In this document: in pieces, positions 1 through 7,000 of the stretch
Layout: each line of letters starts with the position of its first letter
How positions within the stretch are numbered: the stretch's first letter is position 1
Source of the DNA: a bacterium
GTDB lineage: Bacteria > Electryoneota > RPQS01
Assembly (NCBI GenBank): GCA_018814465.1
Contig: JAHIZR010000286.1
Coordinates: forward strand, 1-10,566
Reading direction: 5' to 3'
DNA: 10,566 nt
Translations under genes and position numbers: made by a program
Notes under the pieces: generated by a model
Database searches by the model: none
The model's input: the letters and a program-made list of their open reading frames with translations, nothing else
What the model was told of the DNA's origin: nothing

Positions 1-1
1 C

Positions 2-199
2 AAGAAGGATGCAAACGCACCTGCCGTATCACCCACTGATGAAGCGGTAAAAAGCGGCGAATATCCGATCGCCCGCCCCTTGTTCCTTTATACAAATGGC
101 CAGCCCCAGGGTTTGACTAAGCAATTTGTCGATTTCTGCCTGACTCCCGAGGGACAAAAAATCGTTCTCGAAACCGGCTACGTCCCGATTAATCATTAA
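2..199 (+). CDS. pstS: Phosphate ABC transporter substrate-binding protein PstS, C-terminal fragment
   Basis: Only the last 65 residues are present; the 5' end lies outside the window. The reading frame is open from position 2 to a TAA at 197-199. The fragment carries the usual PstS ending: a YPIARPLFLYTNG strand, then a helix with FVDFCLTPEGQKIV, then the terminal ETGYVPI. PstS proteins bind inorganic phosphate outside the cytoplasmic membrane and deliver it to PstC/PstA. The identification rests on this C-terminal signature and on the pstCAB-phoU genes that follow in the same direction. The signal peptide and most phosphate-binding residues cannot be examined here. The distance to pstC (58 nt) is much larger than the other gaps in the operon and is occupied by a hairpin. 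Confidence 0.9.
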   Translation, partial: KKDANAPAVSPTDEAVKSGEYPIARPLFLYTNGQPQGLTKQFVDFCLTPEGQKIVLETGYVPINH

Positions 200-226
200 C
201 ACAATGCAATGAGCAGAAACTACTAA

Positions 227-248
227 GCAACACGCTCCCGCGTGTTGC
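227..248 (+). promoter_or_regulatory. Intercistronic hairpin between pstS and pstC
   Basis: A perfect 9-bp inverted repeat, GCAACACGC and GCGTGTTGC, encloses a TCCC loop. It is not followed by a run of T, so it does not look like a full intrinsic terminator. The 3' arm ends nine nucleotides before the pstC start codon. Binding-protein-dependent transporter operons often carry such structures after the binding-protein gene, where they protect the upstream mRNA from 3' exonucleases and let the binding protein be made in excess. That role is inferred here. The hairpin could also reduce ribosome access to pstC. Confidence 0.7.
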
Positions 249-257
249 ACCAAATCA

Positions 258-1133
258 ATGCAAAAAAGCCTTCTGCGCGATAAGATTGTCCGGCTGATTC
301 TGCAGTCAGCCGCTTCGATGTCAATCCTGATTGTCATCCTGATCTTTGTTTTTCTCGGCAAAGAGGGCTTTTCGTTTCTCCTCGATCCGGGCATCAGCGA
401 GCTGTTCGGCACGAAGTGGAATCCGGTCTCCTTTGACAAAGAACTCTTCGGCATCATTCCGCTCTTCACCGGCTCCCTGCTCGCGACGGTCCTCGCCACG
501 ATCTTCGCCGTTCCGGTCGGAGTCGTTGCCGCCGTCTATATCGCCGAAGTGGCCTCCCCCGCCGAGCGCGAAATCTTCAAGCCCTTCATCGAACTGCTCG
601 CGGGCATTCCCTCTGTGGTCGTGGGTTTTTTCGGTTTGATCGTCGTTGCGCCCTTCGTGAAAAACCTCTTCGGACTGTCGAGCGGCCTCAACGCTCTCAC
701 CGGCTCCCTGCTGCTCGCCTTGATGGCAATTCCTACGATCGTTTCCATTTCCGAAGACGCTATCCGCAGCGTCCCGCAAGCCTACAAATCCGCGTCGCTT
801 TCCTTGGGCGCGACAAAGCTCCAAACGATTTGGAAAGTCACTGTCCCTGCTTCGCTGTCCGGCATCGTGGCCGCCGTCATGTTGGGCATCGGTCGCGTTA
901 TCGGCGAAACCATGACCGTTATGATGGTCACCGGCAATGCGGCTGTAATCACCACTTCGCCCTTTGCTTCCGTGCGCACGATGACCGCCACGATTGCCGC
1001 CGAAATGGGCGAGGTCCCCTTCGGCAGTCATCACTATGCCGCGCTCTTCTGCATCGGTATCGTGCTGCTCCTCATGACCTTCGGACTCAACATGATTGCC
1101 CAGCGCGTCATGAGAAAATACCGGATGGGCTAA
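258..1133 (+). CDS. pstC: Phosphate ABC transporter permease PstC
   Basis: This gene encodes a 291-residue inner-membrane permease that pairs with PstA to form the phosphate channel. Six hydrophobic segments are visible, near residues 17-34, 70-96, 113-134, 145-163, 199-225 and 258-281. The EAA loop that contacts PstB begins at Glu166 and continues through LGAT at 183-186 to Pro197. The conserved GRVIGET motif follows at 212-218. The length is typical of the family. The ATG at 258 is chosen because the only upstream in-frame ATG, at 204, runs into a TGA two codons later. No convincing Shine-Dalgarno lies in the nine bases between the upstream hairpin and this ATG, so translation may be weak or coupled. 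It is separated from pstA by four nucleotides. PstC rather than PstA is assigned from the sequence style and the conventional S-C-A-B order. Confidence 0.93.
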   Translation: MQKSLLRDKIVRLILQSAASMSILIVILIFVFLGKEGFSFLLDPGISELFGTKWNPVSFDKELFGIIPLFTGSLLATVLATIFAVPVGVVAAVYIAEVASPAEREIFKPFIELLAGIPSVVVGFFGLIVVAPFVKNLFGLSSGLNALTGSLLLALMAIPTIVSISEDAIRSVPQAYKSASLSLGATKLQTIWKVTVPASLSGIVAAVMLGIGRVIGETMTVMMVTGNAAVITTSPFASVRTMTATIAAEMGEVPFGSHHYAALFCIGIVLLLMTFGLNMIAQRVMRKYRMG

Positions 1134-1137
1134 AACG

Positions 1138-1992
1138 ATGAAGCACAACCGCCCCGGCGAAACATTGGTCTACATTATGATGCGGTCGGTAACCTACCTC
1201 ATCATGCTGATTGTCGCCTATATCATCTTTGATATTGTCTGGCACGGCGTCGGAGTCATGTCATGGGAATTTCTCTCCGGCAGTCCCCGCAAGAGCGGCG
1301 CGGAAGGCGGCATCTTCCCCGTCATTATGGGAACCTTCTATCTGGTGATCGGTACGATTATCGTCGCGCTGCCCCTCGGCATGGCCGGCGCGATCTATCT
1401 GACTGAATACGCGAAGGCGAACCGTATCAATCATTACATTCGCCTTGCGATCATCACGCTCGCGGGCATCCCCTCAATTGTTTTCGGACTGTTCGGACTT
1501 GGATTATTCGTCATCTTCTTAGGCTTTGGCGCGTCGATTATCGCAGGTGCGCTAACGCTGGCTTGCATGATTCTGCCGATTATTATCGTGGCCAGCGAGG
1601 AAGCCCTGAAAGCAGTCCCACAGTCCTTCCGTGAAGGCTCGCTCGCCCTCGGCGCAACCAAGTGGGACACGATTCGCAAGAACGTCCTTCCCTATTCCCT
1701 GCCCGGCATGATGACCGGATCGATTCTGGGCATCGGGCGCGCCGCCGGAGAAACCGCGCCGATTCTGCTGACTGTCGCCGCCTTCTTTCTGCCCCGCATG
1801 CCGCAGTCCATCTTCGATCAGGTGATGGCGCTGCCTTATCATCTCTATATATTAGCGACTCAGCTTCCCGATATCGAAAAAGCCCAGCCCATGCAGTACG
1901 GTACGGCGCTCGTCCTCCTTCTGCTCGTGTTGGGCATGAACCTTGTCGCCATTATTCTGCGCGGCCGCTTCCGCAAAAAATATCGCTGGTAA
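1138..1992 (+). CDS. pstA: Phosphate ABC transporter permease PstA
   Basis: This gene encodes a 284-residue membrane permease, the partner of PstC. Hydrophobic segments lie near residues 18-36, 60-88, 103-129, 132-152, 190-218 and 255-275. The EAA loop starts at Glu154 and includes LGATKWDTIRKNVLP at 171-185, followed by the PstA-typical GRAAGETAPIL at 200-210. The C-terminus is strongly basic (RGRFRKKYRW), consistent with a cytoplasmic tail. The ATG lies four nucleotides after the pstC stop codon, so the two are likely translationally coupled; a weak purine-rich stretch inside the end of pstC is the only ribosome-binding candidate. The next gene, pstB, begins one nucleotide after the pstA stop. 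Nothing appears truncated or unusual. Confidence 0.93.
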   Translation: MKHNRPGETLVYIMMRSVTYLIMLIVAYIIFDIVWHGVGVMSWEFLSGSPRKSGAEGGIFPVIMGTFYLVIGTIIVALPLGMAGAIYLTEYAKANRINHYIRLAIITLAGIPSIVFGLFGLGLFVIFLGFGASIIAGALTLACMILPIIIVASEEALKAVPQSFREGSLALGATKWDTIRKNVLPYSLPGMMTGSILGIGRAAGETAPILLTVAAFFLPRMPQSIFDQVMALPYHLYILATQLPDIEKAQPMQYGTALVLLLLVLGMNLVAIILRGRFRKKYRW

Positions 1993-1993
1993 C

Positions 1994-2767
1994 ATGACAG
2001 ACGATTATTTGAAAAAAACAAAAATTCAAGCCAAGAACGTCGACTTCTTCTATTCCGACACGCAAGCGCTCTTCGACGTGTCAATGGATATTCCTGAAGG
2101 CCGCGTCACCGCCCTCATCGGTCCTTCCGGCTGCGGCAAGTCCACGTTCCTGCGAACGCTTAACCGCATGAACGACGTCATTGACGGCACGCGGCTGACC
2201 GGCAAGATTACCATTGACGGTCAGGACATCTATGCGCCGGAAATGAACGTCTTCACGCTCCGCAAGCGTGTCGGCATGGTCTTTCAGAAATCGAATCCGT
2301 TCCCGAAATCCGTTTTTGAAAATATCGCCTACGGTCCCCGCATTCATGGCAATAACGACCGCACCAGCCTCACCGAAATCGTCGAACGCAGCCTGCAGGG
2401 CGCGGCGCTCTGGGATGAAGTCAAGGATCGCTTGGATGACAATGCCCTCGGACTCTCCGGCGGCCAGCAGCAGCGACTCTGTATCGCCCGCGCGCTCGCC
2501 GTCAATCCCGATATCCTGCTCATGGACGAACCCGCTTCCGCGCTTGACCCCCGTTCCACCGCTCGCATCGAAGACCTGATCAGCGAGCTGCGCGGAGACT
2601 ACACGATCATTATCGTCACTCACAACATGCAGCAGGCCGCCCGCGTCTCGGATATCACCGCCTTCTTCTACGAAGGTCACCTGATCGAATTCAACAAGAC
2701 CAAGCAAATATTCACCAAACCCTCCAAGCAACAGACCGAAGACTATATCACCGGTCGCTTCGGCTAA
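1994..2767 (+). CDS. pstB: Phosphate ABC transporter ATP-binding protein PstB
   Basis: This gene encodes a 257-residue cytoplasmic ATPase that powers the PstCA channel. The nucleotide-binding elements are complete: Walker A GPSGCGKST at 43-51 with Lys49, Q-loop Gln98, signature LSGGQQQR at 154-161, Walker B ILLMDEP at 174-180 with catalytic Glu179, D-loop SALD at 182-185, and switch His210 in VTHN. The stretch VFQKSNPFPKS after the Q-loop is characteristic of PstB. The same frame is open back to an ATG at 1943, but that would overlap the pstA coding region by 50 nt. The ATG at 1994, one nucleotide after the pstA stop, gives the normal family length and N-terminus and is preferred. No strong Shine-Dalgarno is visible, so coupling to pstA translation is likely. 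Confidence 0.96.
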   Translation: MTDDYLKKTKIQAKNVDFFYSDTQALFDVSMDIPEGRVTALIGPSGCGKSTFLRTLNRMNDVIDGTRLTGKITIDGQDIYAPEMNVFTLRKRVGMVFQKSNPFPKSVFENIAYGPRIHGNNDRTSLTEIVERSLQGAALWDEVKDRLDDNALGLSGGQQQRLCIARALAVNPDILLMDEPASALDPRSTARIEDLISELRGDYTIIIVTHNMQQAARVSDITAFFYEGHLIEFNKTKQIFTKPSKQQTEDYITGRFG

Positions 2768-2770
2768 ACC

Positions 2771-2775
2771 GGGAG
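2771..2775 (+). promoter_or_regulatory. Ribosome binding site of phoU
   Basis: GGGAG lies eight nucleotides before the ATG at 2784. A competing ATG at 2779 is out of frame with phoU, so this spacing decides the start. It is the clearest Shine-Dalgarno in the operon. Confidence 0.65.
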
Positions 2776-2783
2776 ACTATGAA

Positions 2784-3458
2784 ATGCCAGTACATCTGAA
2801 TTACGACCTGGATCGTCTCAAGAAAGACATCCTTGAATACAGCGCCGCCATCGACCAGAGTTTCGCGCGCGCGGTCAAAGCGCTCGAAGGTATCGACAGC
2901 CCGCTCGCGAAACAAGTCATCAAGCACGACAAAGAACTCGACCGCACCGAGGTCGAGATCGAAGACAAATGTCTCAAGATTCTTGCTCTGCATCAGCCGG
3001 TCGCCCGCGATCTGCGTTTCGTGGTCGCCGTGCTGAAAATGAACAACGATCTCGAGCGTATCGGCGACTTCGCCGTCAACATCGCCAAGCGCACTATCTT
3101 TCTCTCCAATCACAATCCCATTGTGGTTCCTCCGGCGATCTTTCAAGCCGCGGCTCTCGCTCGCAGTATGGTTTCGCGCAGCTTGAGCGCTCTGATCGAA
3201 AGTGATTCCGATCTCGCCCGCGCGATCTGCGTCGAAGATGATGTAGTGGATAAATTGGCGGTGGATCTGTATCAGGAAATCCAGGTTGCCTTCCGAAACG
3301 AACCGGATCATATCCCCGAATGGATGCAGATCTTCTCGGTTATTCGCTATGTCGAACGCGTCGCCGATCTGGCCACCAACATCGCCGAGGATGTTGTCTA
3401 CCTCGTCGAAGGTGAAGTCGTCCGCCATCAGCATCTCGAAGACGAAGAATTCGAATAA
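2784..3458 (+). CDS. phoU: Phosphate signalling regulator PhoU
   Basis: This gene encodes a 224-residue all-helical protein with two PhoU repeats. Each repeat carries the metal-cluster motif ExxxDxxxN: Glu91-Asp95-Asn99 in NNDLERIGDFAVN, and Glu191-Asp195-Asn199 in IRYVERVADLATN. The conserved HQPVARDLRFVVAVLKM segment is at 70-86. In characterised bacteria PhoU links Pst transporter activity to the PhoR/PhoB two-component system and limits phosphate uptake; no phoR or phoB is present in this window. The acidic tail (HLEDEEFE) is unremarkable. It is the last gene of the operon, 16 nt after pstB, and is followed within 25 nt by a terminator hairpin. Confidence 0.95.
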   Translation: MPVHLNYDLDRLKKDILEYSAAIDQSFARAVKALEGIDSPLAKQVIKHDKELDRTEVEIEDKCLKILALHQPVARDLRFVVAVLKMNNDLERIGDFAVNIAKRTIFLSNHNPIVVPPAIFQAAALARSMVSRSLSALIESDSDLARAICVEDDVVDKLAVDLYQEIQVAFRNEPDHIPEWMQIFSVIRYVERVADLATNIAEDVVYLVEGEVVRHQHLEDEEFE

Positions 3459-3481
3459 CAGTCTCTGTTATACAGCAACCA

Positions 3482-3511
3482 AAAATCCCGGTCTTTTCAG
3501 TCCGGGATTTT
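3482..3511. terminator. Bidirectional intrinsic terminator between phoU and the convergent DUF2784 gene
   Basis: The 10-bp arms AAAATCCCGG (3482-3491) and CCGGGATTTT (3502-3511) enclose a 10-nt loop. A-rich and T-rich ends on opposite sides give a U-tract in either transcript. It lies 23 nt after the phoU stop codon and about 100 nt beyond the stop codon of the minus-strand gene, so it can end both convergent transcripts. Confidence 0.88.
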
Positions 3512-3575
3512 CATTCTCTCAGTTTATAGAAAACCAGTGCAATAATCCACTCCGGTTTCATATTTCTGATTTCTG

Positions 3576-3613
3576 GATTCCTCTTTCATCCCTCATCCCT
3601 CTGCCCTCATCCA
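3576..3613. repeat. Pyrimidine-rich low-complexity stretch with CATCC repeats
   Basis: Several copies of TCATCC and TCCCTC follow one another on the + strand, making an almost pure pyrimidine run with the complementary purine run on the minus strand. It lies between the shared terminator and the DUF2784 stop codon, in the 3' untranslated region of that gene. I see no ORF or structured RNA here. Confidence 0.5.
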
Positions 3614-3979
3614 TCACACTGTCATCTTCTCCTTCAGATGCACCCACAAACTGACCGCCAGAATGAACGCTAATCCCACCATCATCGCCGCGGGCGGGAA
3701 GGTCACCAGATCTCCGTACACAAACACCGCCGCATAGTGCTCGATAAATCCTCCCGTATAACCCGCCCGTCCGGCCAGAAGCTGCAAGCGCTGCTCCAGA
3801 TCCGTCAGCGGACACATTCCCATCGCCTGCACAACCAGCGTACTCAGCACACAACCCAAATGCAGGTACTTCATGGTTCGGCGGTTCTTTGTCACGAATG
3901 CGCCGCACACAACCCAGACAATCCACACCGCGTGGAATACCAGCACCGCTGTGGCCGCGTTGTCATAAAAGGAAGTCAT
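3614..3979 (-). CDS. DUF2784 family small membrane protein
   Basis: This gene encodes a 121-residue, mostly hydrophobic protein of unknown function. It shows the DUF2784 hallmarks: an N-terminal membrane helix with a His (residues 8-29, His16), a second helix near 39-56 ending in CPLTDLE (56-62), the strongly conserved GGFIEHY at 76-82, and further hydrophobic segments near 84-92 and 95-114. The length matches the family. The ATG at 3977-3979 gives the usual N-terminus, but no Shine-Dalgarno precedes it, and the terminator of the upstream giant gene lies only 19 nt away. It may therefore have its own leaderless promoter or depend on read-through. It converges with phoU. No functional link to phosphate uptake is evident. 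Confidence 0.85.
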   Translation of the reverse strand: MTSFYDNAATAVLVFHAVWIVWVVCGAFVTKNRRTMKYLHLGCVLSTLVVQAMGMCPLTDLEQRLQLLAGRAGYTGGFIEHYAAVFVYGDLVTFPPAAMMVGLAFILAVSLWVHLKEKMTV

Positions 3980-3985
3980 ACATCA

Positions 3986-4014
3986 AAGATAAAAAAGAAA
4001 GGCGGCCGATGCAA
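3986..4014 (-). promoter_or_regulatory. Possible leaderless promoter for the DUF2784 gene
   Basis: On the minus strand TATCTT (3991-3986) lies seven nucleotides before the A of the start codon, so a transcript would begin at or next to the ATG. A weak -35 candidate, TTGCAT (4014-4009), is 17 nt upstream and falls in the tip of the terminator hairpin. The match is modest, and the argument rests mainly on the lack of space and the missing Shine-Dalgarno. Confidence 0.35.
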
Positions 4015-4030
4015 ATGCATCGGCCGCCTT
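3991..4030 (-). terminator. Intrinsic terminator of the giant repeat-protein gene
   Basis: A GC-rich inverted repeat of 14 bp (outer arms 3999-4012 and 4017-4030, with GGCGGCCGATGC and its complement) has a four-base loop. On the minus strand it is followed directly by TTTCTTTTTT. It begins 54 nt after the stop codon at 4085-4087. Both stem and U-tract are strong, so efficient termination is expected. Confidence 0.9.
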
Positions 4031-4084
4031 GTTATCCGGCAATGCCAACCGAATCATCAGTCAGCATGAAATCCGGAGTTAGGT

Positions 4085-7000
4085 TTACGGGGCGGCTACG
4101 ATGGTGACAGTGAAGTCTTCCGTTTCGCCCCAAGTGCCCGTCTGACATGGACCCGGATAGGTGGCGCAACCAGACGAGTACATTTCAATGACGCGCATTC
4201 TGGTATCGCCGACGGTAGCAGTCAACGGTACGGTGATATCAACATTCACCGTGACGGGGGTTCCCGGAGTCAATTCGACACAGCCGACATCGTACTGTTC
4301 GGTTGACGTGTCAAACGTGCCGTCATGGTTCCAGTCGAACCAAGCGCGCACCGGTTGATCATAGGCGCCACCGCCATCCACGGATACTGACAGGTTGTAC
4401 AGGACACCCTGCGTTACCGTGGTTGACAACGCGGTCTGATCGTCATACTGGCAGGGAGCGCCGACAGAATCCGAAGTGTAATTGATCGTATTGAACGTTA
4501 CATTCGTAATCCAGTCGTCAAAGTTGCTCGCTTCGGTGAAGCACGGCTCGCAGTACACGATATCGCCGCACAGCGGTGGGGTGGTGCAGTCGTTCACACC
4601 GAAATGCCAGGTACCGCCGTAGTTGTTCAAGCAGTCATCCTGAGTGGTAACGATGCATTCCGTCGTGTTATAGCAGCAGCGCGCTTGCTGCGGAGCGGGT
4701 CCGCAGCCGCCGGCCGTCACGAGAATGTTCGCGTAATTGGTCGGCAGATCAGCCCACAGAATCGAGTCTCTGGCCGGACCGGCAGGCAGCGTGCCCAGAT
4801 CAACTTCCAGTTCCCAATCAGGATCGGTTCCATCATTGGGATCACCGTCGTTGTTCGGGTTGGTCGTCGACCAGACCTTGTACTCGGCTTCCTGCGGATT
4901 CGTCCAAGTCAGGTCGAACTCGAGGTTGGCTATATCATAGTAGATCGCCAGGTCTTCAACCGGATCGCATTCGCCGGAAATTAGCTCAAGCGCGAAGGAA
5001 TACAGGAAACCGCCGTCATATCCGGGAAAGTTATCCACAAAATGCAGCGTCCAGGTGCCGCCGGAGTTTGTGCCGATCAGTGCGGTCAGGTCGCCTTCAG
5101 GAATGTAAGAACCGGTGAACGGAGCGACGCCTGCAGTAATCGAGGTGGTCGCATCCATATCGAACACGGTGCATTCATAATTGTCGCCGCCGCTGCCGTT
5201 GCCGATTGACAAATCAACAAAAGTACCGGTCGGGGATTCCAGCGTGAGCTCGACGTCGCCGTCGTATGTGTGAACAAGGTCAACACCGACATTGATATCG
5301 GCAATCACGAAGTTATCCGGGACAACCAACTCAATGTCAACAGTCGTCGGAGGATCGAGCGGATAAGCGCCGGTGACGTAGTAGGTATACTCGGACAACA
5401 GAATCGGGCAGGGTTCCGGACACGGATTCGTCGTGCAGTCTCCGCCGTCAAGCCATACACCGCCAAGATCATCGCAATCGCACTTGTTCATGTTTTCGGC
5501 GCAAGTCAGATCCAGCGGATCGCCGTAGCAGCAGCGACCGGTGGACGACGGGGCGGACGTAATCTCAATCATGTAGTTCGGACCGCGATCCGGATGAACC
5601 GGGTGGTAATAGACGCCTGCCGGCAGATCCACGAACGTAAAGATCGGGTTCGTGTCGCACTGGGTCCAGTCAATCGTATCGTAGTAATAGAATTCCAGAC
5701 ATTCACAGTCGGTGCCGACAACGATATAGACGCTGCCTACATTCTGTCCGTCGCTGCCGCAATAGGAAATAGTCAGGTCGGAGCACTCGGTAAGTTCGAA
5801 GCACTCCCAGACGATGGGCAGAGTGTCATTGACACAGTCGTTCGCCAAGGCGCAGGTCATATCGCCGCTGTAGTTCTCAGGAACACCAGCCACCAGCGTC
5901 GGGCAGGCGGTCAAGTCAACACATTCGTCATTGGCCGGAGGCTCGGTGCAGTTCACGCAAGGATCAGTCGCGCAGCTCAGACCTTCAGACCAGATGCCGC
6001 CGAGAGCGTCGCAAGCAGATTCGGTAGTATCAACGCAGGTGTAAGCATACGGATCGCCGTAGCAGCAGCGCCATTCGACACATTCCTTGATCGTCAGTTC
6101 GATCGGACCGCAAGTCGAGGAGGAGCTGTACTGCTCGATCGTGAAGTAATAAGTGCCGGCCGTCAGCGGCATACATTCGATGATCGAAGCCAGGCCGGGG
6201 GTTGCACAGCCGTCATCATCGTAAGCCACCGTATCGGCAACCGCGCCGCAGCATTCGGTATCCCAGAGATAGATCACGATATCGCCGGTGCCGGTTCCCG
6301 GATTACAGGTGCTGAATTCATACTGGCCATCGGTGGGGATGGTGACCTCGAAGTGAATATCCTTGCCGGTGCGGATCGCGCACTGGTTCGTGAACTCACA
6401 CATATTATAGGTGTCATTAAACGGCAGCGTGGTCACTTCGATGGCATTTTCACAGTAGTCGCCATCAAGAGCGCCTTCGCATGGCGTAGTGCAGTCGAGA
6501 CCCTGCGTGTAGCTCCAATAGCCGCCGGCGGACGCCGTCCCAAGATCTTCGCAAGCATCCGGACCGATACCATCGGCACAAGTCGGAGCGAACGGATCGT
6601 CATAGCAGCAGCGGCCGATGCAGGCATCAATCGTCAACTGCACTTCGCCGCAGGTGCCGGAGAAGTAATGCTCGACAAGCACATAATAGGTCCCGGCAGT
6701 CAAGTCAACACAAGTAACTTGAGCGTTGCCGTTCGGGCAGTCCGCGCTCGGACCGGTATCATTCGAACCGGCAATCACGGAACCGCAGCAGTCATCGCTG
6801 TATACATAGATGTAGTCGTCAAGGTCTTCCGATCCTGCATTACACAGGCTGAAGGTATATTGACCGTCGTCCAGAACGGTAACGGTGAACATAATATCTT
6901 CGCCGGAGTGACCGCAGTCGCTGACCATGCCGCAAGTCGTCAGGACACCGCTGTCATAAGATGTCGCGAGGCCAACGGTTGCGAGAATCGGAACGTCGCA

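Noticed and set aside
321..1148. Minus-strand ORF of 275 codons opposite pstC
   Set aside because: It is an acidic, low-complexity translation typical of a shadow frame, fully overlapped by the well-supported pstC.
1943..1993. Earlier start for pstB at 1943
   Set aside because: The extra 17 residues overlap the conserved C-terminus of pstA and do not resemble PstB N-termini; the ATG at 1994 gives the normal length.
3459..4084. Functional link between the phosphate operon and the giant secreted protein
   Set aside because: They are convergent, separated by two terminators and an unrelated gene, and share no visible regulatory sequence.
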